Source: Ceratobasidium sp. AG-K
Taxonomy: Eukaryota > Basidiomycota > Agaricomycetes > Cantharellales > Ceratobasidiaceae
NCBI GenBank assembly: GCA_037039685.1
Contig: JAWNGF010000002.1
Coordinates: 3,348,001 to 3,412,000, forward strand
Reading direction: 5' to 3'
DNA length: 64,000 bases
Shown: positions 35,858-47,021 of the stretch, in pieces
Numbering within the stretch: position 1 is the stretch's first letter
How the letters are laid out: every line of letters begins with the position of its first letter
Made by a program: the position numbers and the translations under genes
Notes under the pieces: model-generated
What the model saw: only the letters and a program-made list of their open reading frames with translations
Database searches by the model: none
Told to the model about the DNA's origin: nothing

Positions 35858-37170
35858 CTATTTGCTCCAGTCATTTATGGCCTCTTCTGTGAATAAAGAG
35901 ACACTATTGTTTGTATCCACAGACGAATCCTGAGCCGGTGTGGTGTCACTTGCACTGGAAACAATACAAAGGCGTCGAGATGTATTCATCGAGGATTACG
36001 TGACTCACGTACCTCGAAGGTAACACCAAAGCCTTCTGGGATTTGATACAGAAGATATGTGCCTGTAGCCAAGCGAACTGGCACTTGTATTCTGTAATCA
36101 CCCTATCGTCAAACCCGAAGTATCCAAAAAACATAATTGACGCAATCGGTGGAATGTACCAGGCGAACATTTGGTGAGTCCAATAAATTTCGGGCATCAT
36201 GTCGCGAGTTACTTGAGGAATTTCTAGCCAGTCCTTGTGGATCTCCGTCCAAGAGGTCCATGGCTGGATCCCGACCTGAAGACTTTGGACCAGTACAAAC
36301 ATTGACACCACGGTTGCAAAGATCATCTCGGTGACCGTAAAGACAAAGAGACGAAGGTAGGGGACAGTGGCAGGAGCTGATCGTGCATATTGCGAAGCCC
36401 ACTGAGACTGGGCGCGGCGATTAATCAGCCATCGCAACGCAACCCCTATTTGGGAGTTAGGATGCATTATTGCTCGGAGGCAACACGGTACTCGCCTGCG
36501 TACAACATCTCGGTCAAAGAGAGCAAGATGGGGGGGAAGCTGTCGATGAGCAGAACCGGGATGGAATAATGAAGCCACTGTGCCGTGGGCAGGTCAGTAC
36601 TTGAAGCACAGAGAATGCTAACTTACTGTCGTGCACCCAAGCCCCTCCTGAATGCCGAATCGTTTTGACTCAACTATCACTTCTGGACAGATCCGCTGCG
36701 TCGGATTCGGGGCTTCACATAAACTCAGAAGATCAACATACCGAGAGCGATAGCTAAAATAGGCAGTATCATACACATCCCGATCTCAAACTTTATGCGC
36801 CGGCGTTTGCTACTCGAGCTAGGAGTTGTATAGCATGGGGATAATATGTGAGCCAGACGACGGCAGATACACATGCCTGATGCCGGCAGCCCAACATTGG
36901 CCCCAACCCTGATTCTTGTAGCTACATGTAGGTTAGTGGAGCAGACGGACCACATGAGCTAGAGTGCGCACCGATGTCGCACCAGACCTTGTATCTGACA
37001 GCGACGTTGTCCCGCCAGATGATGGCGTTGATTCCGTAGACAATGTTGCATGCGGCAAGCCAGAAGATGGCTGAGATCACACAGATATTGCGTGCCTTCC
37101 AGTGCAGCGGCAGAGGAATAAGGACGAGTAAGGCGCTAATGAATCCAACGATGGGGAGCTCGACCCCCAT
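35858..37170 (-). CDS. STE3: STE3-type pheromone receptor 2 (GPCR)
   Basis: Complete seven-helix fungal mating pheromone receptor. The start is ATG 37170 (MGVELPIVGFISALLVLIP). Then come KARNICVISAIFWLAACN, WRDNVAVRYKVWCDI, GANVGLPASGMCICRRLA, VIVESKRFGIQEGLGCTT, WLHYSIPVLLIDSFPPILLS and GVALRWLINRRAQSQ. It continues with TEMIFATVVSMFVLVQSLQV, WTSWTEIHKDWLEIPQ and IMFFGYFGFDDRVITEY. The cytoplasmic tail after the last intron reads SASDTTPAQDSSVDTNN and ends EAINDWSK at TAG 35858-35860. I could join all exons in frame. The intron at 36447-36495 uses a GC donor (GCAG then GCGAGT) where receptor 1 has GTGAGT. It faces away from thaumatin gene B and lies next to a decayed third receptor. Confidence 0.92.
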
Positions 37171-37767
37171 AGTGCGGAAGACAAAACCTAGGGGTGTGGG
37201 TGCCGTAGTGTAAATTAGTTGTCAAGGGACATGGTGGGCCGAAACCTAACTAGAGAAGCGAGAAAAGTCAAAAAAACGCGAGTTGGTAATGGAGATCTGA
37301 GGATCTCTGTATCAGACTAGCGCCGCTGGACAACCTTTTGCCTATTATGAACTAGACCTGGTTGGGACTCATGATTTCCAGTCTAAACTGACTTGATGAT
37401 ATAACAACTTGCCTACAAATTGGATCGTGCGTGCAGATGAAGGGTAAGTTGGGCTTGGCCAACTTCAGAGAAATTATGAAGGTCTTGTGCGCAAGTGTAT
37501 AAGAATTTCAATGATGACCGTAGGATTCGAAATCGAAGTCACATGGCCGCTTGCAATTGGGGCAGACGCTAGATTATAATCTGCGCATCCGAGCTCCAAC
37601 GGAGGCTTGAGTAGTACCCAGGGTATCGCTAGATTCATATCAGGCTGTTAATAATCCGTATTACATGCACGAAGGCGCCGAAAAATGGGAAAACTGAAAC
37701 GAAGGACTGTGCTTTAGAAACTATCCAGTGGAGTTCGAGCCTAGGGACGATTTGAGCTCGAAGTTCG
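37171..37767. other. STE3-2 promoter and spacer
   Basis: No exon recognised. A short scan for a small ORF ending in a CaaX box found none on either strand. The region separates STE3-2 from the STE3 pseudogene on the same strand. Confidence 0.4.
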
Positions 37768-38211
37768 TTATTCGGGAGTGACAGAAGTGGGCGGATGGAA
37801 AGTTAAAACACCACCTAATCGATTTACTCCAGTCACCGCAGTCTCTGGCTCCACCCCCGAGGCCGCAATGGTTGTATCCGTAGCTGAGCTGCGGGTCAAC
37901 GTGACGCTCTTCGCACTGAAGACGATCGGAGATGGATTGGATTCGTTCAAATCGGATTACGTGGGATACCTCAGAGGCGACACTGGCGCTTTCTCCGCTT
38001 TGATACGAAGAACATGTGCTTTGGTCTAGACAAGTGAGCTCTCGTACTCTGCAATAGCCCTATCATCAAACCCGAAGTATCCAAAAAATACCACTGGTGG
38101 AATTGGTACGATGTACCAACATGTTGAATGAAGCACACAGTAAATCTCGGGCATTGATTTGTGGGATATCTGGGGAATTTCTAGCCACTCCTCGTGAACC
38201 GTTCACTGTGC
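37768..38211 (-). pseudogene. STE3 receptor remnant with nonsense codon
   Basis: The 3' part of a third STE3 gene. The frame starts at about 38211 with TVHEEWLEIPQISHKSMPEI and YCVLHSTCWYIVPI. It continues through PPVVFFGYFGFDDRAIAEYE to a TAG at 38026-38028, where intact copies have Trp (FAW). It resumes with TKAHVLRIKAEKAPVSPLR, then a last intron and a tail with SSATDTTIAASG to VTGVNRLGGVLTF, ending at TAA 37768-37770. The helices before the wTsW-x-H-x-DWLEIP loop are missing. Loss of the 5' two thirds plus the nonsense codon make it non-functional. Its tail resembles that of the 45-kb fragment more than that of STE3-1. Confidence 0.85.
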
Positions 38212-39030
38212 ACAGTTGACCTGGTTGAGGTGCGAAACTTTGTTGCAGTCACATGCCTCTGTTTATCACCTGTGAGACTATGTGTCTGCTTTGAGCGCAA
38301 CACTGCCAGAATAGGTCAGACCAGGGTAGGTTCAGGCTGAGCACATCTATGAAAGTCTCAGGGATTATAAATGGAGCCAGGATATTTAGTGTCTCGCCCA
38401 CGATCAATCTCCCCTCGAACAGTCTACCGCATTTGGATATGTGCTAACCAAATGCGTAATTTGAAATGCATATCCTTGTTAGGTGGGACTGGTCTCTGCG
38501 GGGATGCCGCATACATGCTTGGTTCCCTCCTCAGGCTTGCACGGAGCGTTGTTCCGATAAGTGTAAACAGATTGGATCTGATAGCTGTGCGGGAGATTTT
38601 ACCAGAGCCGTCACGCAACTTGAAGGGCAGTTCCCAAAGCAAACTAGGGTTGACTCTGTAGATCCATTGCGCATACCGATCTGGGCCGCGAATCAATTAT
38701 TTTGTTTTCGCCGAATCGTGTGATATTGCAGAGTTGCAGATTGCCAAGTTTAGGGCAAAAATTATTCCTTTTCAGATTGATTCCTCGAGATTGACCACCG
38801 GGAAGCGTCGAATGGATTCGCTCCACATGCCGAGGGTCTTTCAAAGAGCCATAAAAGGTTATTGCAAGAGCAATCAATCAGCAGAATCAAACATGGAGCG
38901 CGGAAGAAGCAGTCCATGATAGGGGCTCGGACAAGATATAACCCGAGGGAACTCTTCGCTCTCTCCAGCTACCATACTGCCCTCGCCACCGAGTAACCTG
39001 TTAGCTTTCGCGCACCCACTTGTGCTCACT
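38212..39030. other. Spacer upstream of the orphan gene
   Basis: Nothing recognised: short random frames only. The 5' end of the decayed STE3 copy should lie here but is not detectable. Confidence 0.4.
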
Positions 39031-42000
39031 ATGTTTTTGATATCTATGTCCACACGCTCCAACCGCAGCGTCGCTCCTACGCTACCAATAACCACCGCTG
39101 ATATAACCTGCGTGCCTATTCCGAGTCGACCTTCGATTAGAGAGCGTGCTCGTGCAGTCTGGCAGTCATTCGTGATTGCTTTTGTCTGTTTTTTTGTCGG
39201 CGGTGCGTCAAGGACACCCGTGGGGGATGTTGAATACGGTCGGGCGTTCCCTGCTGATGCGTCATTCGATCACGCCTCTGCCCCTATCATGCCTATTCCC
39301 TCGTCCCAAATCAACAATACTATCGCCATACCTACTCCAGTCTCTAGAGACGTTCAATCCGAGAACAACGTCGAGGCAACTATTGACGCCTCGAACCAGC
39401 CCATTTGTTCCGATCCCAACGGTCCATCTCGCGCCTCACCCGAGCTTGGTTATGACACGAACGAAGTTTTCATACCTTCCCTGGCTCTCACTATCGACTC
39501 CACAGAGGTCAGGACTTCAGCAACCCAACTAGCCCCTGAGGGGGTTTCCTCCACCCCTGAAACTCTCGTGCCTAGCTCTCCCGTGCCTAGACTCGCTATC
39601 ACGCCTCCCACCACGCCGAATCATCTTCCAGCACACAGACAGAAGAATCGTATCGCGTTGCGTCGCCCGCTAAGAAAAAGGATGGATCAGCGGTATTTGA
39701 CGGTCCCGCTGTTCCGGGGACGTTCGCGGGCCAAGACTCCTGCCGCTCCAAAAGCGACCATTGCTCCGGTGAAGCCTAGGCCTCGCTCGGTCTACCTTAA
39801 TCACCTGAAGTCCAAGGCTACATGGGGAGGTGGAGAAATGGGTGCTTCATGTGTGTGCACTTACTCATGCCTCGGCGTCTTTTACTAATTTTGTATCAGC
39901 CTCGGCCCCCATTCCGGAACCACACGTTCGACAATCGTCACCAGACCATTATCATAGTAGGACTTCCGAAGCACGATATTCAATTGACTACTAATATTAT
40001 TCGCTACAAACTTAGTTGTCAATGCCGCACCGATCAATACCGGTGTCGTTGGAATTTTCCTTGCACACAATGCAGCGGATATCTCGACCCTCCGATCAAC
40101 GTTCTACTCTCATACCGAACCATCTTTCCTTCATCACAGCACCAGCACCTCGATCACCAGCCTCGCCTGTACCAAAGCCGAGCAACCAGCTATGCCACTT
40201 CCGCTCTTCCGTCAACCGACACTTCATCTACACTCGCCGACTTGGGTGACCCATTCAGATACGACTCGATCATCGACATGGGCACCGTCCCTTCTGCTGG
40301 CCCACGTAAGCACATACCACCTGACTTGACGGCCGTACTGACCCTAGTGTAGCTTGTACCGCGGAGCCCAAGCCACATGTTTCCGCATTCTCCTCGCCCG
40401 TCGCCGCTGACTGCCATGATCCCATTCGGCATGATCCCCGCCTGGGAGAGGGAAATGATAAGGAAACATTGTGCATTGGAGCAATAGATGATCGACAAGG
40501 CAAGTGGCTAATATGTAGTGAGCTGAGGGTCCAGCTGACACCTCCTAATAGTTACTTCTATGTTCATGACCTCCGCTGAGACCAGGCGAAAGATTAACAG
40601 TGCAGACCGTTGTGCGTGGTGGTTGTCCACAAAGCCTGCGAGCGATGCGAAGCAATCCACTGCTGAAATCTCGAGTCTTCCGGTATCAGATACATCGTCG
40701 ACTATGGCAGACATATTGGATCCGTTCAGGTACGACTCTTATCTCGACCATACAGAGACGCCAGTGTCGAGTAAGAAGCAAGGTACGTAGGTTTCGGGAG
40801 TATGTTTGGGTTTTGCCGACGTTCTTGTCTGGATCTCTAGCGCATCCGCCGAAGGACTCTAAACCGGAACCAGGAATGTCTACATATAACTCCGCTTCGA
40901 CGGTCGCGAGCATATATGATCTGTTCCAATATGACCGAGAGGATGGCAAGGAAGATCACACTTATGCAATGTGTCAAGATTATCGAGGTGGGTGCCAGCT
41001 CGCACAGCTATGTGTGTCACTAATTTTGGCTGGTAGTAAATGGCGGTCATTGTCAGGTCAAGCAATACCATCAACTCGAAGGGCTCCCATCTAGTCATAC
41101 CATATCTACCATCTCAGAGATTGTAGGGATGTTCCAATATGACTGCGACGAAGAGGCAGAGATCAAGGGGAAGTCAAAGGACAAGGGCTCGGAGGTAGAT
41201 GACGGTACGCTTAACCTATCGAGTACATTTGGAGAGCCTAGCCAACCGGGTGTTCGCAGCAGATGTCTCCCAGAGCTTCCATCAAGAAGTCGAGCGCAGG
41301 AGAGATATCAACTCCGAGTGTCGTCGTCGGGTCGCAAGTTCCTGGTTGACTATCAGCTCGGATTTATTCCAGGTCGAGAAAGGCAACGGCTACGACGACT
41401 TTGAAAATCGTCTGGTCACAGACACGACAGCCGAGAAGGACCAAGGTAGGCGTCCCGGAATATAGTCCCAGATATGTAGCTGAGGATCCTGCAGGTCTTT
41501 TACCCACTGCCACGTTATTTGCCTCCCTCCAGCTCCGCCTTCCGGAAGCAGCCGACTCACAGGGCCCGTCCCTCAAATCCGGGATTGAGTCCGTGGCTCC
41601 TCCATCGGCGGTTATTCGGATACTATTTGCATCCATCTCTCGTTCTGAGTGTCTCCTGCAGGACTCCCGCGTCTCGAACCTAATCGCTGTGGCTCCGCTT
41701 ACAAGCGATTTTTATTCGACCCCAGAGCAACTCTCCAGTTCTGCGAGCTTCCCGGTTACCTTATTGAATAGCCAAAAGGATCGCCGCGGATTCTCGTTGC
41801 CCCAGCTTCGGATTCCGATTGTAGATGAATCGCGAAAACCCGATCGCGGTCATGAGTCGCAGAAGAATCCCCTTTACCAAGGTTGGTTGTACCTCTCACT
41901 CTACTGCGAGGTACTGACCATTCCTCTAGAGTCGGACGCACCAACATTGGTTCCTTTGAGTCCGCCGCTGACGCCCGCAGCGAGGAAGCAGCCGCGAGGC

Positions 42001-43224
42001 ATCCTGAAGAAGGATCGCACGAAGGGGGAAAATACTCCCTGTGATGCCTCCGCCTCGATCTCAACCAAGTGTCCGCCCAGCAAGCTCCCTACCCGTTTAC
42101 CGTTGGCTCCGATCCTCCCTAATCAAGAGGAACGCCGGTCGACAGGTCCAACGGCATCCAGTCGACTGAAAAGTCGGCAGCGGGAGACCTACTTTGTTTT
42201 GTCGGCTGAGCCACCTCCGATGCCTACCCTACCGGTAGGCCTTCATTCGACAAGTCGCGAACCTGCCAGGCGAGACTGGAGCATGTCTCGAGCAGCTTTA
42301 CCCCTCACGCCACCTAGCTTGCCCCAGTCCGAGTTTTACTCGACTACGGAGCCGTTTGGCCCCTCGAAGGGCGTGCGAGAGCCTAACTTAAACGTGGCCC
42401 CAACTGTAACCGATCCCCGAGGAAGCGTAGTGCCTCACGGGGATCCAGCCTCCCCAAGCCGCTCAACTGCGACTTTCGAGTCGACTTCCATTGGATTACC
42501 TGCTACCAGGTCCCGGACCCAACTATCAGCGACTCCTCGCCTTTGGTTATCGAGTATATCTGAAGTTGGTGGACAACCATCGGTTTCGTCCCGTGAGCGC
42601 GTAGCTACTACGCCAGGGCTCGACACTATATCCGAGTCTGCAAGCCTGGATTCCACGCTCTCATCCGCAAGTTTATGGGATACAACTATGCCTGGATGCT
42701 TGGATACTCCACCCTCCTGGACCAACATTCACCGAATGGAACGCGAAACCAGGGGACACATACTGGACGAGTTCCCCATTCCTCAGCATACCAACCTCTG
42801 TGCGACCCGTATGTCCCCGTCGAGCTCGCGTCTAAACGGTTCTGGATCGCGTGGTGTCACCCAGCCAGTATCTGCTGACCGACAGCCGATGGCTCCGAGG
42901 GTTTTCGTTGGCATCAAAGTTCCGGCACAACCACTGGGAATCGTCAAGTCACCTACACTAGGGGAAACCCTACGGAATGCCTACACTCAATGTGGTCTAC
43001 ACTCTGGATTAACCGGCTTGGAGAGGCGATTGTCGCGGGATCAACCCTCTGCCGGTGCCCATCTAGTTTCCGCTCGGGCGGCAATCCAAGCGATTTCCAA
43101 GTCAAATCACACCACCCCGGTTGCGCGACAAGCAGTAACGAAGCTCTTCAACACCCCTGCAAGTGGCCGAGCTCGAGGAGCACCCAGGAGTCCAATGAAT
43201 TCTCAAGTCTCTTACAAGTTTTAA
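39031..43224 (+). CDS. Large orphan Ser/Pro/Thr-rich protein with repeat-bearing exons
   Basis: Not recognised. The first ATG in frame is 39031 (MFLISMSTRSNRSVAP). One hydrophobic stretch lies near residue 45 (AVWQSFVIAFVCFFVGGAS) and could be a membrane anchor. Exon 1 runs to a GTGTGT donor near 39850. Small exons follow to about 41460, then one long exon to TAA 43224 (QVSYKF). Four of the small exons carry related units: SSTLADLGDPFRYDSIIDMG, SSTMADILDPFRYDSYLDH, ASTVASIYDLFQYDREDG and ISTISEIVGMFQYDCDEE. One intron (40500-40551) uses a GC donor (AAG then GCAAGT); a GT alternative nearby breaks the frame. The long last exon is Ser/Pro/Arg-rich and low in order, with VYFVLSAEPPP-like and ALPLTPPSLPQSEFYST stretches. 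The C-terminus (ETLRNAYTQCGLHSGL, QAVTKLFNTPASGRARGA) may be helical. It could be two genes; continuity is inferred from compatible splice phases. Confidence 0.6.
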
Positions 43225-45164
43225 TGGACTAACAATTTCGTTTTGTCACCCATTTTCTTCTATCCCCCGTTTCCGTATTTGTAATACCACTCCCGTCATC
43301 CCCAGCTTCGACCTCCCTATTGCTACCACACCGCGAGGCGTGTCTCGGCTGTCCTGTACAATAGGTTCATTACATTTTCAAATACAAGTTCGTTCCATCA
43401 CAGTAATGGCCCAAACCATGAATTGTACATGATGGGTCCCGAAGCAAAGGGAGAAGAACGAAAATCAAGAGCAAGGCAACCATATATGCGCTGTCAATCC
43501 AAGCGTCTTGTTTTTCTGAGGAAAAATAAATAGAGGTGACCAGGGATAGATTCGTTGTACCTGAGGTTCTGCAGACTTCAACGCGTAGTCCTCATTTACC
43601 GGAAGCAGTGTTGCTCTGGATAACCGCTAATTCAACATGGTCAAAAGCGAAACCCAGTAACACAAAGGCTCAGATAATCGACATGAAGGTGAGCTTTGGG
43701 TATTGTGTAAACTTCCTCCTAGAATCCTCAGTAACCTAAGGGTGAATCCCAGACTATGCAAGTATTAGGGGTCACTAGTGATGTGATATATCGTCTCGTG
43801 GGTCAGAATTTTGTTCTACCGAGCCTGAGTTCCAGTGGTCTCGCGGCTTCAAGTAAATTTGTATTTCATCCTCCAATTGTGAAACCCACCAACCAAATGT
43901 AGCGGGTCATATTCTGGGCCACGGCAGGTGACGTTGAGTGTCAAACGAAAGTTTATGTGCTAAGTATTACCCTTGAGTTCACCGGTGACGAGCCATCTTC
44001 GGCGACCCTACGAATAGTATTCGAATAATGCCCGTACTATTACGATTGTCCGGTTACAGTAAAGAATTGGCGATCGCGGTTGTTCAGAGCTGGAATTGGT
44101 ATAAAGGACAGTAGTATGCAGAACCCTTGGATTCATTTTGATCGATATCGAGTACATGTCTCATCACCCTAGAAGACCAAAACGGTCAATGCTTAGTTAT
44201 GGGATAGCGTCGAGCAAAGGACCCATAAACACGGAGTAGACAGGCCATAAAGTGCGGCAAGAGAAATTTAAGATATACCATCCTAGCTAATCTAACCGGA
44301 TTGTTTCTAGATTGTTGCATTCTGTGTCAGAGACGGAGTTGCGTGATCCATATATCATAACCTTCCGTTTCTTGGCATTTGTCGCCACATCCCTCTCTGT
44401 TCCCTCGTCCTGCTTGTGAACCAGGATCTGGACCCGCGGTGATGGCGAACGACGGGGACGGGGCCGTAGGCTTCCCGGAGGGACGCAATAATATCCTGCG
44501 GAACGAATTTTTGGTAACAAACGCTTACAATAGCATTATATACTACTACCTACGTCGTTTGAGGTGCGGGGTATGGCGACTTGTCGGTTCCTCTGCTTAA
44601 CCGCGATGATCGACGGGCCATTGGGTTAGTCACCCCTGGATGAACCGTTGTTTCCCGAAGTATCAGCGCCAGGCAAGAATCAAGGCTCAGGAATCATACG
44701 ATTAGAGATACGATCGTTGGAGTTCATATCAGAGTGGGGTCTGGTGTGCGGATGCGGGAGGCAAGATTCGAGCGCTTCAGGGTCGTGGTGGGTGGGAGAG
44801 CTACGCGTGACTGGTTGTCCCGCTCGTCCTTTACAGTACCATCGCCACTTGCCAGGCTCATTTAATTCAAGCTGAAATCATCCTGCTCGTGTAAATAGAC
44901 CCATTTAACGGGGACATGCTACATATCTACAAGTGTTTTATGCCTATGGTACACGCTCCCATTTGCTTGGTACTAGCTCGAGGCCAATATATCACGTGAC
45001 CGTAATGTGGCTTTGTGGCGAACTAATTTTCCGGTTACATTCATCCGTTGTGTTAGGTGCGCCCACTCTGGCATTTCAACCCATCGCACAGCTTCACTCC
45101 TCTTTGAAACCTGCGCAGGTGGAAGGCACATCGGTCGTCAGGCTCACTGGCTTCGAGCCAGTTA
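43225..45164. other. Gene-poor stretch, nothing coding recognised
   Basis: About 1.9 kb with only short random frames on both strands. A TCACGTGA palindrome lies at 44992-44999 within ATATCACGTGACCG, a 14-base string that recurs at 45650. The missing 5' part of the STE3 fragment is not detectable here. Confidence 0.45.
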
Positions 45165-45493
45165 TATTTTTGGATACTTCGGGTTTGATGATAGAGTGAT
45201 TTCGGAGCACATGTGCCGGTTCGCTTGGATAAAGACACATACCTTCCGCATCAAATCCGAGAAGACTCCAGTGTTACCTCTGAGGTACGTGCGCCGTGTA
45301 ATCCTCGATGAATGCATCCAGACGACCTTGTACCGTTTGCAGTACAAGTGACGCCATACCGGCTCAGGATTTAGTTGTGGATAACAATGCAACTACTCCT
45401 TCGTCAGGGGAAGCTATCTTAGTGACCAGAGTAAATAGATCGAATAGTGTACCAACTTTCAACCGCCAGGTTCTTGTTGCCTTCGCACAGTAA
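45165..45493 (+). pseudogene. 5'-truncated STE3 receptor fragment
   Basis: Encodes only the end of helix 7 and the tail of a STE3 receptor: IFGYFGFDDRVISEHMCRFA, WIKTHTFRIKSEKTPVLP, a GTACGT...TTTGCAG intron (about 45291-45340), then TSDAIPAQDLVVDNNATTPS and EAILVTRVNRSNSVPTFN, ending VLVAFAQ at TAA 45491-45493. No internal stop is present, but the six upstream helices are absent. The tail matches STE3-2 (SDTTPAQDSSVDTNN) and the pseudogene at 37768. It lies between two identical ATATCACGTGACCG strings 660 bp apart. Confidence 0.82.
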
Positions 45494-45994
45494 ACATCAA
45501 AATCAAAAGGAAAAGAAAAGAAAGAAATTCCATACTGAATTGAGCGGTTTACGAGCCACTGTCGCTTTCTTAGGTTTCCTCCTGTCGCCCTCCCCCATAA
45601 ACACACTATGAATAATTACGATGAATTGTAATCAACCACTTGCGCTTCATATCACGTGACCGCAGTCACGACCACCTTGACCACTATCTATCAATCGTAT
45701 TGGCTCCGGTGCGCCTCACACTAGCCGGCTACCTCACTACAGCGTCAAATCCAAAACTATTCTCGTATCATGACCAACTTATGACGACGCTACCTTTGCA
45801 TTGACGCCGACTGCCATTTTTGGTAGAAATAATTACCTTTTCCGGTAATCTCACCTTTTCTTCATTTGCGTGTGACCCTGTTTTCGCCCCAGCTCACATA
45901 TATAAACCGTAGGAGGGGGATTTTAATCCTCACCCCATCCACCACCTACCTCCAGACATTCACACAATCACACACCCATACAACGCTTTACACA
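45494..45994. other. Promoter region of the next orphan gene
   Basis: Holds a TCACGTGA palindrome at 45652-45659 and a TATATAAA at 45899-45906, about 90 bp upstream of ATG 45995, followed by a CA-rich leader. No exon recognised. Confidence 0.5.
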
Positions 45995-47021
45995 ATGGCT
46001 AGCTCAACTGAAGAGTTCATGGACTACGTCCAGACACTCATGCCCAAGTCCAGCATACGGTCTCAGACCGATGCAGGGATGATGCTCATGCATCTTATCA
46101 CACTCCTGGTAAGTACCATGTCTCATCGGTTCTGCAAATCTCTAATCGTTTTTACTTCAGCGAGCCCACGACGGTTGGGTCGACCTGGAACGCACGCGCA
46201 GCAGCTCGGGCGAGTCGTTTGTGGCCGAGATCATGAGCCACACTCGACTCGTCCACGAGCTGGCTAGCGGTCTCAAGCTTCAGCCAGACTTGTGCTGGGT
46301 CGCCGACCGAGTCCCGAAGTGGCTAGAACAGAGAGCCAAGGAATGCGGAGTCGACATCGCAAGTGTTCGCGCACGACACTCGGTAGGTCGCTATTCTCTA
46401 TCATAGCTCGGTTCTGATACCTGACGCTGGAGCTAGAAAATGGAAGAAACATGCTATGAGACGTCCATGCTCGTTTTGTTTGTTCGCATTACTCGAGAGG
46501 TAATCAAGAACGTGCACAAGGACACACTGCGAGGGATTGACCGGGCTTATAACCGACATTGGGATCCCAGCTATATGCGCAAGAGGTGGCTGGGGATCAA
46601 GAGGAAAGGCGATGAGTCGAAGATGCGGCTAAGGGCTTCGGACCTACCTAATGCCATGACTGGCCGAGGTTCTATCAACCAGCCTGCGATCTCTCCTGTC
46701 CCTTTGCTTCCTCGCGCCGCACGCCCCCCTGCGACTATCAAGTGCCATGCGCCTGGCCCCATCCACACACCCCTACCCACGCGCTCCGCAGCTCCCCGGG
46801 CTCTCAGCTCTATCTCTCACCGGCCTAACCTACCGCCCTACACCTCCACTCATCCTCATCCATACCCCCGGCCCACCCCCACCCCCTCTTACTCTAGCCA
46901 TCACCGTGCCCGACCAGCACAAGTTCAGCTCCATTATGCGCAGTACGCAGCGTGCCTTGCTCACCAGCAGGTAATCTGTCACGCAACTCGTAGCGCTCGG
47001 ACTAGGCTGGCTGCTGGTTAA
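45995..47021 (+). CDS. Orphan basic protein, helical N-terminus and Pro/His-rich tail
   Basis: Not recognised. The start is ATG 45995 (MASSTEEFMDYVQTLMPKSS) in a good context behind a TATA box. There are three exons with clean GTAAGT and GTAGGT introns (about 46109-46160 and 46382-46437). The first two exons encode a likely helical domain: MMLMHLITLLRAHDGWVDL, ESFVAEIMSHTRLVHELASG and CWVADRVPKWLEQRAKECGV. The third begins KMEETCYETSMLVLFVRITR and continues with DPSYMRKRWLGIKRKGDES. From about residue 190 it is Pro/Ala/His-rich and low complexity, ending SARTRLAAG with TAA at 47019-47021. No signal peptide and no homeodomain signature (WFxNxR) are seen, despite the nearby receptors. A lineage-specific gene is likely. 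Confidence 0.55.

Noticed and set aside
35638..35892. 84-codon plus frame with hydrophobic Cys-rich centre beside STE3-2, considered as pheromone precursor
   Set aside because: It is antisense to the STE3-2 tail, has no CaaX box before its stop, and the similar stretch at 45364-45606 is explained by antisense homology of STE3 tails.
6465..45994. Pheromone-precursor (short ORF ending in CaaX) near the STE3 copies
   Set aside because: A manual, incomplete scan of spacers next to each STE3 copy found no short ATG frame ending in C-aliphatic-aliphatic-X-stop; absence is not proven.
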